A stretch of 64,000 nucleotides of DNA from JABWCQ01 sp964587105 (lineage in GTDB: Bacteria; Electryoneota; RPQS01), in assembly GCA_964587105.1 (NCBI GenBank), contig CAZPKG010000002.1, forward strand, positions 186,001-250,000. The letters run 5' to 3'. A program made the translations under genes and the position numbers. How positions within the stretch are numbered: position 1 is the stretch's first letter; the number at the start of each line of letters is the position of its first letter. Under the pieces are notes generated by a model. The model saw only the letters and a list, made by a program, of their open reading frames with translations, searched no databases and had not been told where the DNA came from. Positions 43,587 through 52,976 of this stretch are shown in pieces.

Positions 43587-43895
43587 ATGGCTAAGAGGTT
43601 GTATGTCGGAAATCTTCCGTTCAGCGCCACGGAAGAGTCAGTGCGCGAAGCATTCGGCGCACACGGCGAAGTTCTCAATGTCGCCATGATCATGGACCGC
43701 GATACGGGTCGCCCACGCGGTTTCGGGTTCGTTGAAATGGATGATGCGGGTGCGGATGCGGCGATTGTTGCCATGAACGGCGCATCGCTGGGCGGACGCT
43801 CACTGCGTGTCAATGAAGCTCAGCCGCGGCCCGAAGGCGGTGGTGGCGGATTCCGCGAACGCCGTCCGCGTCGCGAGAATAACTACGACAACTAA
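43587..43895 (+). CDS. RRM-type RNA-binding protein
   Basis: 102 aa from ATG 43587 with GGAG close upstream. One RNA-recognition motif: RNP2 LYVGNLPF (residues 4-11), RNP1 RGFGFVEM (~45-52). A Gly/Arg-rich tail follows (PEGGGGGFRERRPRRENNYDN). Typical of cyanobacterial and FCB-group glycine-rich RNA-binding proteins, often cold-induced. The long leader is compatible with post-transcriptional control. Confidence 0.93.
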   Translation: MAKRLYVGNLPFSATEESVREAFGAHGEVLNVAMIMDRDTGRPRGFGFVEMDDAGADAAIVAMNGASLGGRSLRVNEAQPRPEGGGGGFRERRPRRENNYDN

Positions 43896-43920
43896 ACTAT
43901 CTTGCCGGATATTATTCATA

Positions 43921-43948
43921 ACAGCCCATGCTTGAGTGTGGGCTGTTT
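43921..43948 (+). terminator. Intrinsic terminator
   Basis: ACAGCCCA / TGGGCTGT with 10-nt loop, then TTGCTT. Weak T tract. Confidence 0.7.
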
Positions 43949-44014
43949 GCTTGTGAAAAAAGGTGCATTTGCTAAACTGCGTAACTTTCTGCGCACTTTG
44001 AGTTCCCCTACCTG

Positions 44015-45379
44015 ATGAACGAAACCATTATACTCGGCGCCGGGCCCGCCGGACTTGCCGCAGGATACTATCTATCACGGGCCGGCCTGCCCGTTGCCCT
44101 CCTCGAAGCCGCCTCCGAACCGGGCGGCTATGCGCGCACCTACCGGCACGGGCCATTCAAGTACGACGCAGGAGCGCATCGCTTTCATGACAAGGATGCC
44201 GAGATCACTCGCGACGTGCAAGAACTGATGGGAGATGAGCTGATGCAGGTTCACTCACCCAGCCAAATCTATTGGAACGGGCGCTTCCTCGATTTTCCGC
44301 TTACACCGGCCAACGTCGCTCGCCGCATTGGGCCCCTAACCCTCGCGCGCTCCGGAGCTGATCTGTTGCGTGCACGATTGTTTACTCGCGAAAAAAACCA
44401 CGCCACATTCGCAGACCATGCCTACCATCGCTACGGCAAGACGATTGCCGAAGCTTTCCTGATCGGCTATTCGGAAAAACTCTGGGGAGTTGGGGCGCAC
44501 CAACTTATGCCCGAAGTGAGCGGCGGCAGATTGAAGGGGCTTAATGCGCGAACGATGCTTCATGAACTGTTGCGCGGTAAAGCAGAAAAAACCGAACATC
44601 TCGACGGTTCGTTCTACTATCCTCGGCAAGGCTACGGCCAAATCGCCGACCGGCTTGCGCGCAATATCGGAGCAGAACACATTCGCACCGAGTGCAGAAT
44701 CACCAAGATCATGCACGAAAACGCGTGCATCACAAGCGTAGAAGTAAACAACAGCGAGCGCATCGCGCCAGAACGAATTGTTAATACGCTCGCGCCATCA
44801 CAGTTTCTCAACTTGCTGGAACCCGCTCCTTCGGCGCGTATCCTCGAGCTTGCTCGTTCGCTAAGATTTCGCGACCTGATTCTCGTCGCGCTGTTTCTAA
44901 ATCGTCCGCGCGTTTCTCGCAATGCGTCAATCTATTTCCCGTCGCGCGACATTCCGTTCACAAGACTCTATGAGCCGAAGAATCGTTCGCTTGAACTTGC
45001 GCCGCCCAAGCAAACATGCGTGGTAGTCGAAATTCCTTGCTTTGCCAATGATGAGATTTGGACACGCGACGACGACGACCTGACAGCCTTGGTCACGTCT
45101 CATCTTGCAAGGGCAAACATGATTCAAACGGGAGAACTAATCGAAGCGAAGGTGCACCGGCTGAAGCAGGCTTATCCGGTGCTTGAATTGGGGAAGGATA
45201 AGGTTGTAGCAGAGTTGCGCGACTATCTGCTGAGATTTACAAATCTCTACACGATCGGCCGCGCCGGAAGATTTGAGTACACGCACGTCCACGACTTGTT
45301 CAGACAAGGAAAAGAACTCGCGACCCTGCTTAGCGCCGAGAAGCCTGAGCGGAATCTGGTAGCGCCACACAGCGCGTGA
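44015..45379 (+). CDS. FAD-dependent oxidoreductase (protoporphyrinogen-oxidase / UDP-galactopyranose-mutase-like)
   Basis: 454 aa. N-terminal dinucleotide-binding motif ILGAGPAGLAAGYYLSRAGLPVALLEA (GxGxxG ... E). Then GGYARTYRHGPFKYDAGAHRFHDKD and YWNGRFLDFPLTP, which resemble UDP-galactopyranose mutase and related amine-oxidase-fold proteins; the C-terminal FAD segment is YTIGRAGRFEYTHVHDLFRQGKELA. The location between two membrane glycosyltransferases fits a role in sugar or lipid modification. Its 3' end overlaps the convergent GT39 gene by 50 nt. Confidence 0.8.
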   Translation: MNETIILGAGPAGLAAGYYLSRAGLPVALLEAASEPGGYARTYRHGPFKYDAGAHRFHDKDAEITRDVQELMGDELMQVHSPSQIYWNGRFLDFPLTPANVARRIGPLTLARSGADLLRARLFTREKNHATFADHAYHRYGKTIAEAFLIGYSEKLWGVGAHQLMPEVSGGRLKGLNARTMLHELLRGKAEKTEHLDGSFYYPRQGYGQIADRLARNIGAEHIRTECRITKIMHENACITSVEVNNSERIAPERIVNTLAPSQFLNLLEPAPSARILELARSLRFRDLILVALFLNRPRVSRNASIYFPSRDIPFTRLYEPKNRSLELAPPKQTCVVVEIPCFANDEIWTRDDDDLTALVTSHLARANMIQTGELIEAKVHRLKQAYPVLELGKDKVVAELRDYLLRFTNLYTIGRAGRFEYTHVHDLFRQGKELATLLSAEKPERNLVAPHSA

Positions 45380-46808
45380 TCTCGACATCCGCCGAGAAGA
45401 TGCGGTACGGGTTTTTGAAATAAATATCTGCTGTTTTGTAGGTTGAGTCGCAATCACAAACGCGGTTAAGCAGCGCGTATGATGCGTCGCGCATAGGCTT
45501 TGAATGGCTATAGGTTGCAGCGACAAACCAAACCGTTCCGGTGCTGGGAATTCCCTCGTCTAACTCCGTTGTGTCAGACGGGACAACAACGGAATGCTGA
45601 TAAAGCTCGCGGAAATAGTATTCAAACGGCATTGGCGCGCGAGCCGGGTGAACGATGAATTTATCGGCTGTCGCAACCTGCGGTCTTAGCCATTCAACCG
45701 CTTGTCGCCACGGATCCTTGTCGGTTTCGGTGTAGTAATGATATAGCGGCACAGCGCTGCCAATAACAAACAGACCGACTGCAATAACTTGCAGCGGTCT
45801 TTTTGTTTGCGCAATGACCCACCCGATCAACAACAAGACCGGCGCGACAGTCGTAATCGTATAACGCATCCACAGAATAGGTGTGATCTGTGAGACGAGC
45901 CATGGAAGAACAAACATGCCGATAACAATCGCGAGGCAAGTGTAGAAACCGGTTCGATGATGTCGTATCCGATCTCTGTAGAAAACGACGCCGCCGATCA
46001 TCAGTGCAGAAGCGAGGGCAGCCAGTGCATACCACGCAAAGTAGAATTTCATGTACAACCACGGGGTCGCGATGTCCGGGCGATTGATCCATGCCGCAAC
46101 TGACCACTTATTATCAACTTTGCCGATGAATGTGTTCAAGAAAACTAAAGCCTCGGGCACATAGGCAATCGTGATGATGAGCGCAGGCTTGAGCAAAGGC
46201 CTCCAGTGGTCGCGAGGATGCAGCCACAAAATCATGAACGCAAAGGCAGCCAGGAGGAACGGACCATAAGGATGCGTATAGAGCGATATCAGCGTAAACG
46301 CGATCCAACCGAGTTCATTGCGCTTGGAGCTTTCTTCCAACAAACGCAGCAGGAACCACACCGCCATCAGGGAAGTCCACAACCAAAGCGTATAGGGCCG
46401 CGCTTCCTGCGAATAATACAGCAGAAATGGATTGATTGCCGCAAATACGCACGCCCAGGTCGCCGCCGTATGCCCAAACACACGCCTGCCCAAAAGATAC
46501 AACGCATGAATGCTCAAGACTCCAAAGATCACCGATGGTGTCCGCATCGAGATCTCGCCGAAGCCGAACAGCTTGCTCCAAATCCACATGAGCATCGGAT
46601 AAACCGGGCCTTGCGTGTCCGCGTCCCAATCGAACAGAAACTTCATCGGGCCGCCCCGCACTCGATCCCAAACGATAGCTTCGTCGAGCCAAAAACTCTC
46701 GGAACCTAACGTGTATAGTCGCAAGAAAAGCGCGCCAAGCAGAATAATACCTACGGCGCGCCGTTCATTTTGGATATTTGATCGATCCGTGTTCAACTTA
46801 GTAACCAC
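45330..46808 (-). CDS. GT39-family membrane glycosyltransferase
   Basis: 492 aa from GTG 46808 (GGCGG 8 nt upstream); TTG 46835 and TTG 46796 are alternatives. About ten membrane segments. GT-C signature LGSESFWLDEAIVW in the first periplasmic loop (catalytic Asp-Glu) and YYSQEARPYTLWLW. C-terminal soluble part ~120 residues. Directly downstream of lptD, suggesting an envelope-polysaccharide or lipid-A-like modification role. Confidence 0.83.
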   Translation of the reverse strand: MVTKLNTDRSNIQNERRAVGIILLGALFLRLYTLGSESFWLDEAIVWDRVRGGPMKFLFDWDADTQGPVYPMLMWIWSKLFGFGEISMRTPSVIFGVLSIHALYLLGRRVFGHTAATWACVFAAINPFLLYYSQEARPYTLWLWTSLMAVWFLLRLLEESSKRNELGWIAFTLISLYTHPYGPFLLAAFAFMILWLHPRDHWRPLLKPALIITIAYVPEALVFLNTFIGKVDNKWSVAAWINRPDIATPWLYMKFYFAWYALAALASALMIGGVVFYRDRIRHHRTGFYTCLAIVIGMFVLPWLVSQITPILWMRYTITTVAPVLLLIGWVIAQTKRPLQVIAVGLFVIGSAVPLYHYYTETDKDPWRQAVEWLRPQVATADKFIVHPARAPMPFEYYFRELYQHSVVVPSDTTELDEGIPSTGTVWFVAATYSHSKPMRDASYALLNRVCDCDSTYKTADIYFKNPYRIFSADVEITRCVALPDSAQASRR

Positions 46809-49482
46809 GCAAATTTCCGCCTTGATTGCGTTCAATCTTAAGATCGCGCAGTTGCGGTGACTTTAATCCGATTCGTAGGAAATAGCCGGGACTGTAACCA
46901 AGCGGAGACCAACTGAGACTCGCTTCCCAGCAATGCAGATCGCGCGTGATCGTGACCCCGGCATTCTGCGGAATATTCCGCTCGAGATCAAAATAGTAAC
47001 TCACCGACATCGACCAGCGCGGCGTCAAACTGGTTTCAAAATTTGAACCCAGAGTTGATGTTTTTGAGTTTGTCAAGTAGTTGACGGAATGCCGAATATT
47101 GAAGCGCATGGAAATCGGCATATCGAGGAACGTTTTCATCTCCTCGTTCACTGGCTCCGCCTGCGGCAACGGCGGCAGATCGGGCTTCAATTCAGGAATC
47201 ACTTCACTGCCGTTGTACGGCAAAAGCGCTTCCATTTTCACAGAATCATCTTCTGATTCAAGTTCTTGAGGTTGACGAAACTTGAACAGATCGCCGAAGG
47301 TTTCGGCTCCAATTGAAAAATCCACGCTGCCGCTTGCGCTCAGCAGTTCAAATGGAGAGTACCATGCGCCGCCGTCGCGTTCCCAGTAGAACTTCTCGGT
47401 TTTGGTCGCACCTCGATATTGATACAGCGAGTGAACGGTGGACAAATCAAGCCCGACGCCGTCAATCGGTCCAATTAGTCGTCCCGGAATCGACGTTCTG
47501 AAACTTGACAAAAGATCATTCCACTTATTCTTCTCGCGCTTGAAATCTACAGCGGTTGAGAAATTGGCGCTCAAGATGTCAAACTTCTTTTCGGTCCCCG
47601 CTTCAGGATCACCGTGCTTCATCTGGAAGAGATTGCCTAAACTAAACGACATCGCTTCCGACAAGCCTTCAGGCGTTCCGCCTACCGCGCTGCCTTGATC
47701 CTCCGCACGGAATCGGTCATATCTGATTTCGCGGCCATTCTCAAGTCTGGCCGTTTCAAAATATCCCCACGCCTCGTCGCCGAAATCGGGGCGGTAGCGA
47801 AAACCGACGGTGGGTGTCATCACGTGGCGAAACTGTGCGCGTATCCCAAACGGATTTCGCGCAACCCCGTAAAGCTTCGTAGAAGCAGATGATCCGACGT
47901 CAAAAGTTGTGCGCGTGAAGAAACCGTACTTGTCCTCGCGATCAAAGATGTCGCCTTGCGGATCATAATGCACCACTCGGCGCGTCCATACATGCTGCCA
48001 GTCGAATGAAGGATTCAAGTTGATGTAACGCATCACTTTTGCCGTGGCCGATAATCCACCAGAATGGCCCATGCCGTCACGCTGCCGAACAACGTCATCT
48101 TTCGTTCCCGGAATCGTGATGTAGGCATCTTCATTCAGCGAGTCAGGCCGCAATCCTTCTTCAACGGCTGTTCGGGGAAATGCAAAATCATTTGAATAGG
48201 CGCTGCTGTAGCTCCACGCGAACGCACGATACCATGGCTCAGTCGTCTCTTTCGGCGCCGAGGCAAAGCGAATACCGCGCGGAGCTTTCGGAGCTGGGAA
48301 AAGCCTGCCTTGCTTATGCGTAAATCTCACGGACGGTGCGTTGGCCGTCCAAGTTTTTTGCTCGATGTTCTGCGTGAACCCCGCATTCACACTTGCGCTC
48401 CATGGCGAGTTCGGCCAAGTTTTTGAGAGCGTCGCATTGGAGCGAATGGACTGATTCAATCGGTCGTTTGTCGTGCCAACGTCGCGGCGGTAACTCGCAT
48501 CTGACACATACGACCCACTAATACCAAGTCGCGTATTCTGATCGATCGTTTGGTTATGATTTGCCGCGATTTGCCATCGGCGGTTCGTTGCTTCACCACT
48601 CCGTTGTAAATCAAAATCATAATTCACATTGCCAGTGAGCCGGTTGCGCTTGGCGTAGCGAAATTTCGTACCGCCCAGCATACCCTTCTCTTCAAAGTAG
48701 TCAAACGTTCCCAATAGGTCCATGTAGTCCGACGTCGCCCAGTAGTAACCGATGTTGCGCAAGAAGCGCCCTTGACTTGCCGATTCTCCGAACACCGGCG
48801 TGATGAATCCGCTCGTTCGTCCTTTCTGAATAGGAAAGATTCCGTAAGGCAGCGCAAGCACCGGCACGTCGTCAAAATAGAGATAGACGGGCCGCGCAAC
48901 CACGCGTTCTCCGACTTCAATCTTTAGGACGTTTGACCCAAAATGAAAATGCGGCGTGTCGAGTTCGCAAGTCGTAAACTCTCCGCGCCGCACTGATAAT
49001 ATATCGTCGGACAACCGTTTGAATTGTTGCCCGTAATAACTGCCGTCTTGATAGGCCGTCCGCCCGCCTTTGACGCGGCCGATTTTGCTTTTAAGATTAT
49101 ACGCTATCTCGTCGCCAATAAATTCTTCGGAGCCTTGTTTGAAGTGCGGCTTGCCGACTTCAAACACGGTGTCAATTTCCGTTTCAGCGCTGTCCGCGTA
49201 AATCGTATCAAAGCTTGAGGTCGCGATCATTGTTTGTTCATCCCAGAACAGCTCGATACGATCCGCCGTCAGCTCCATCTCTTTGTATTCGATCCGCGCA
49301 TTGCCTTGCAACACCGTGGAACGCGTCAAAATATCGAAGTCAATCGCGTCAGCGCTATAGGTAATGACCGTGTCCAAACCGTCGCGGCGTTTTGTGGTGT
49401 CCGCGACGGTCGAATCGGGAACGGTCTCCTGAGCATGCAAGAGTCCTACGGCAAGCGTGAGCAGGAGAAAAAGCGTTGCCAC
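46798..49482 (-). CDS. lptD: LptD-like outer-membrane lipopolysaccharide assembly protein
   Basis: 894 aa from GTG 49482. Signal peptide MATLFLLLTLAVGLLHA. OstA-N/LptA-like beta-jellyroll ~35-190 (YSADAIDFDILTRSTVLQGNARIEYKEMELTADRIEL). Then PHFHFGSNVLKIE..ERVVARPVYLYFDDVPVLALPYGIFPIQKGRTSGFITPVFGES leads into a long beta-barrel region to the C-terminus. Inserts LPS into the outer leaflet. Evidence that the organism is diderm with LPS or an analogous glycolipid. Starts 5 nt after the GH57 stop. Confidence 0.88.
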   Translation of the reverse strand: MATLFLLLTLAVGLLHAQETVPDSTVADTTKRRDGLDTVITYSADAIDFDILTRSTVLQGNARIEYKEMELTADRIELFWDEQTMIATSSFDTIYADSAETEIDTVFEVGKPHFKQGSEEFIGDEIAYNLKSKIGRVKGGRTAYQDGSYYGQQFKRLSDDILSVRRGEFTTCELDTPHFHFGSNVLKIEVGERVVARPVYLYFDDVPVLALPYGIFPIQKGRTSGFITPVFGESASQGRFLRNIGYYWATSDYMDLLGTFDYFEEKGMLGGTKFRYAKRNRLTGNVNYDFDLQRSGEATNRRWQIAANHNQTIDQNTRLGISGSYVSDASYRRDVGTTNDRLNQSIRSNATLSKTWPNSPWSASVNAGFTQNIEQKTWTANAPSVRFTHKQGRLFPAPKAPRGIRFASAPKETTEPWYRAFAWSYSSAYSNDFAFPRTAVEEGLRPDSLNEDAYITIPGTKDDVVRQRDGMGHSGGLSATAKVMRYINLNPSFDWQHVWTRRVVHYDPQGDIFDREDKYGFFTRTTFDVGSSASTKLYGVARNPFGIRAQFRHVMTPTVGFRYRPDFGDEAWGYFETARLENGREIRYDRFRAEDQGSAVGGTPEGLSEAMSFSLGNLFQMKHGDPEAGTEKKFDILSANFSTAVDFKREKNKWNDLLSSFRTSIPGRLIGPIDGVGLDLSTVHSLYQYRGATKTEKFYWERDGGAWYSPFELLSASGSVDFSIGAETFGDLFKFRQPQELESEDDSVKMEALLPYNGSEVIPELKPDLPPLPQAEPVNEEMKTFLDMPISMRFNIRHSVNYLTNSKTSTLGSNFETSLTPRWSMSVSYYFDLERNIPQNAGVTITRDLHCWEASLSWSPLGYSPGYFLRIGLKSPQLRDLKIERNQGGNLRGY

Positions 49483-49487
49483 GATGT

Positions 49488-51602
49488 TTAGCGGTCAGCA
49501 AGCTCCGCAGTAAACTTGACGCGCCAAATTTCACCCGGCGCCAACCGCAATTCCCACGAATAAAGTACGGCAATAGATTGGAACACGCGCTCGAATCCGC
49601 CTTCCGACAGCGACACGCTCTCGACCGGCGCTCGCCACAAGCGCGCGGGAACGCTATTTTCAATCCGCGCGGCCACGCCTTCATGTTCATCAGCGAAGTG
49701 GACGTTGGAAACGTTATGATGCTCCATCGTTTCGCGAAGCGGGCGCTTGACAAAATCAGTGCCGGGAATCGTGAAGCTGTGCTTTGGTGAGTTTGGCGCC
49801 ATTAGAGCAAAATTCCACTCGACACCAAACGGGCCGTGCATCTCTTGATTCGATAGATTGCTGACCGAATATTCAACAGTAAGCTCAGATTTTCCCGAAG
49901 CGGCTCGAATTGTTTTCGCCACTCGAACCGGAAGTATTCCGAGTTTGCCCGTGCGCGTAAGCGTGACGCCGTCGGGAAACATCTCAGTGAGATCATATTC
50001 GCCCTTAAGGAATGTTCCGTAATCGGCCAGCACGCCCGCGCGGAACTGGTCAATTGTGCCGTCGAATCCGTGGAAATGATCAAGCAGCGAGCGGCGCGGC
50101 CACTTGTCAATTGTCAGAAGATTCTCGAGTCCTTCTTCTTTCTTCAAGACGAGATCGTGAATTGATTCGACCGCCGAATCGTCATTCGGATCGGAGACGG
50201 TCGCGCGCGCCACGTCAATGTGGTACGGCTCTTCACGTCTCGTAAGGGTATTCAGCAGGTTGTATCCGCGCGGACGATAATCCCACTCGAACAGCGACCC
50301 GCCCTGATCAAGCGACAAGTACGCATTCATTACCGCATTCTCAATCAGCACTTCGAGACGCCCGTCCATGTCGTGGTCAACATGATGCACTTCCGTCCAC
50401 TTGCGCCCGCGGTGCAGCAGATTGTCGATCGTGTATTCGCCTTGAATCAACTCTTTCCAAACGGCATGTCGAAGGTGGGGTAAGTAGAGCCCTCCAAACA
50501 CGCCGTGCCAGTACGGACAATTGCATTGGCCGCGCAGCACCTGTGTTTGATATTCGGGATCGGTCTTGCGGTCTGACAACGAGTGGAATTTGCGCGAAAC
50601 CCGCAGCATTTTCTTCTGCAAATAATTCGCTTCGGGATACTTGCGCAGGAAGCCACGCCAAAATCCGCCTTGCACAAACGGTCGCACTTGCGGCCAGTCG
50701 TCTCGCTCCTTAAGTTCGTGCACGAATGTCACAAATTTCTTTCGCGCCGAAGTAGGGAGCGTCCATTCTCCCATTTCAAAATATGATCCGGTCGGTAAAT
50801 ACGTGCGGCCCTTCGGTTGAATACGGTCGCGCGCTTCAGCCATTGTCAGCAATTGAACCGTGTCGTCGTGATCAATCAACGCTTTAAAGAAACTCTTCAG
50901 CCATCCGTCTTCATAAATTGGCTTGTACGTGCGCGGCCACAATCCGAATTTCTCGCCGTCGTCGCCCATCAGGAACAACGAGTTCGGACGCCCGTCAGAC
51001 TGCTCGAAGATATAGTCGAATGTGGCCTCCGGTTCACGAAACGGAATCGCGTAGCGGAGTGCCTGATGATTGGGAAACATCGCAAGCGGTCCGTTATGTG
51101 ATTCCGTCATGAAATAGCCGTCCAACTCTTCGGGCATATGTCCGGCGGCCAAAAAGAGATCGTCGTCCATTGAAATATACTCGACGCCGGCCTCGACGAG
51201 CAGCGACGCAAATCCCGGCTCCCAGACTCGTTCTGGCAGCCACGCGCCGCGCGGTTTGGCTCCAAAGCGTTTCATCAGATAAGCGTTCATTCGGTCAAAA
51301 TGCTCAAGCGCGTCTTCACGCGGAATCGCGGCGAGCACCGGCTCGTAAAACGCGCCGCCGATCAGTTCAAGCTGTCCGCGATCATGCAGTTTACCGACAA
51401 GATCAAGATAACTTTTGAGATGCGTTTCGCACCACTCAAGCAGACAACCCGACGTGTGCAGGCTCATCTTGATCTGTGGAAAATCGAGCAATGTTTCAAG
51501 AAACGGTTTATAGCTCTTCTCATAAGCCTCGGCAATAACATGATCGAAATTGCCGACGGGCTGATGATTGTGAAGCTCTAAGCAGAGATAGACTTTGGAC
51601 AC
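49488..51602 (-). CDS. Glycoside hydrolase family 57 (4-alpha-glucanotransferase / alpha-amylase type)
   Basis: 704 aa. Conserved GH57 regions in order: HNHQP (11-15), GGAFYEPVL (~82-90), WLPERVWEP with nucleophile Glu124, GDDGEKFG (~213-220, acid/base Asp), and the DUF1925/DUF1926-like C-terminal beta domains (VEYSVSNLSNQEMHGPFGVEWNFALMAPNSP). No signal peptide, so it acts in the cytoplasm on alpha-glucan. It lies downstream of a ROK sugar kinase, consistent with glycogen or maltodextrin turnover. Confidence 0.93.
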   Translation of the reverse strand: MSKVYLCLELHNHQPVGNFDHVIAEAYEKSYKPFLETLLDFPQIKMSLHTSGCLLEWCETHLKSYLDLVGKLHDRGQLELIGGAFYEPVLAAIPREDALEHFDRMNAYLMKRFGAKPRGAWLPERVWEPGFASLLVEAGVEYISMDDDLFLAAGHMPEELDGYFMTESHNGPLAMFPNHQALRYAIPFREPEATFDYIFEQSDGRPNSLFLMGDDGEKFGLWPRTYKPIYEDGWLKSFFKALIDHDDTVQLLTMAEARDRIQPKGRTYLPTGSYFEMGEWTLPTSARKKFVTFVHELKERDDWPQVRPFVQGGFWRGFLRKYPEANYLQKKMLRVSRKFHSLSDRKTDPEYQTQVLRGQCNCPYWHGVFGGLYLPHLRHAVWKELIQGEYTIDNLLHRGRKWTEVHHVDHDMDGRLEVLIENAVMNAYLSLDQGGSLFEWDYRPRGYNLLNTLTRREEPYHIDVARATVSDPNDDSAVESIHDLVLKKEEGLENLLTIDKWPRRSLLDHFHGFDGTIDQFRAGVLADYGTFLKGEYDLTEMFPDGVTLTRTGKLGILPVRVAKTIRAASGKSELTVEYSVSNLSNQEMHGPFGVEWNFALMAPNSPKHSFTIPGTDFVKRPLRETMEHHNVSNVHFADEHEGVAARIENSVPARLWRAPVESVSLSEGGFERVFQSIAVLYSWELRLAPGEIWRVKFTAELADR

Positions 51603-51647
51603 GTGCGAGTAGTAAGTTAAGTGAGAAATTTGCGGGGGGCGAGAGGT

Positions 51648-52043
51648 CTATTCCGGATAGATCGTGACGGTGCGGTTTACGACGACTTCCACGCCATCGC
51701 TTGTGGTATCGGCAAGCGCGAATGCGAAGTCGGCGCGGCCTTCCACGGAGGGAGTATAACCTTCACACTCGACCCTGTAATAGATGGTCACGTCTTCGCT
51801 GATCTGTTCCCAGACCTTTACAAAATTGTTGCTGTTGCGGCAGCCCGTATCGCGGTCGTCAATTTCGCCCGAATATTTCCATTTGACGTGCGCGCAATTC
51901 AGAACCTGCCGGTTCGGGAATGCGCCGTCAACCACGGTGACGTTCAATATCCAAACCGGACCGACGTTTTCTTCTTCATCCTTCTTATCACATCCACCGA
52001 AAATCAAGGCAAGCGCAAGTGAGCAGAGCAGCATGCGGACCAT
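51648..52043 (-). CDS. Small hypothetical lipoprotein
   Basis: 131 aa. Lipobox LIFGGC (Cys18). Short acidic linker DKKDEEEN, then a beta-rich domain (VWILNVTVVDG, VTIYYRVECEGYTPSVEGRADFAF, GVEVVVNRTVTIYPE) with four Cys. Starts 12 nt after the ROK gene. No family recognised. Confidence 0.75.
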   Translation of the reverse strand: MVRMLLCSLALALIFGGCDKKDEEENVGPVWILNVTVVDGAFPNRQVLNCAHVKWKYSGEIDDRDTGCRNSNNFVKVWEQISEDVTIYYRVECEGYTPSVEGRADFAFALADTTSDGVEVVVNRTVTIYPE

Positions 52044-52055
52044 GAAAGGCCTCCA

Positions 52056-52976
52056 TTATGACGACTGTTCAAACCAAAGGGCAGCCGCGCCGAGCATCCC
52101 CGCATAGTAGCCGAGTTGTCCGGGCAGGATGTGCAGTTTTTCTGTATGCGGCGGCAGCGCCCGCTGCCGCAAATGGAAATCGAATCGTTCAAAAAAGTAA
52201 TCGGCCTGATGCGTCGTTCCTCCGCCGATGACGATGGCTTCGGGATTCAAAAGATGCAGCCACGTTGCCGCAGCTTCAGAAAGCTGTTTAGCGAGAATAT
52301 CGTGAATCTCTTTGGCGCGCGGTTCATCTTGTGCGGCAAGCTCGGTAATCCTGCGCGGTGTGGGGAATTCTCCCGTCTTAAACCGTTCATCGACTAATCG
52401 ATCGAATGCGGCGCGTCCGACGTACGCTTCGACGACGCCTTGTCTGTCCATAATCGCCGGGCCTTCCGGTGCAATGATCGTGAATCCCATTTCACCCGCC
52501 GCACCGCGCGCACCACGATAGAGCTTGCCGTTGATATAGACTGCTCCGCCGAGACCTGTCCCCATTGCGCACGCAACAAAATGCCGAAAATTTCGCGCCG
52601 CTCCCCACCGATGCTCGCCGACCGCGAAATTATTCACGTCATTGTCCATCACAACCGGAAGCTCAATCGCATCAGCAATCGATTGGCGGATTGGTGCGCC
52701 CAGCCAATCATTAAAATTCGGCGCCCACAAAACCGTTTGCATCGTCTCGTCCACTACACCCGGCGCTCCAATCCCGGCGCCTTCAGGTCGTGCCTGATGC
52801 TTCTCGCATAATCCGCGCACAGTCGCAGCAAGCGCCGCGACAACGGCGCTGAGGTCGCGCGGTCTGGGAGTGGGCGTGGTTTCTTTGTCGATCAGACGTC
52901 CGGTTTCAGTGACCAAACCTACCTTGAGATTTGTGCCGCCGATATCAATACCAAGCGCGAGTCGGGATGAGTTCAT
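52056..52976 (-). CDS. ROK-family sugar kinase lacking the zinc-binding Cys motif
   Basis: 306 aa. ATP-binding DIGGTNLKVGLV (11-22), GIGAPGVVD, catalytic DNDVNNFAVGEHRWG, GTGLGGAVYINGKLYRG, GEMGF. The usual ROK zinc motif (CxCGxxGCxE) is replaced by IMDRQGVVEAYVG: all Cys are gone though the flanking Glu-Ala-Tyr is kept. Probably glucokinase given the GH57 neighbour, but sugar specificity is inference. Its ATG overlaps the stop of the upstream lipoprotein gene by 4 nt. Confidence 0.88.
   Translation of the reverse strand: MNSSRLALGIDIGGTNLKVGLVTETGRLIDKETTPTPRPRDLSAVVAALAATVRGLCEKHQARPEGAGIGAPGVVDETMQTVLWAPNFNDWLGAPIRQSIADAIELPVVMDNDVNNFAVGEHRWGAARNFRHFVACAMGTGLGGAVYINGKLYRGARGAAGEMGFTIIAPEGPAIMDRQGVVEAYVGRAAFDRLVDERFKTGEFPTPRRITELAAQDEPRAKEIHDILAKQLSEAAATWLHLLNPEAIVIGGGTTHQADYFFERFDFHLRQRALPPHTEKLHILPGQLGYYAGMLGAAALWFEQSS

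Noticed and set aside
46798..49482. Several plus-strand ORFs inside lptD and GH57 genes
   Set aside because: They are out-of-frame shadows of well-supported minus-strand genes, with no ribosome sites or family features.
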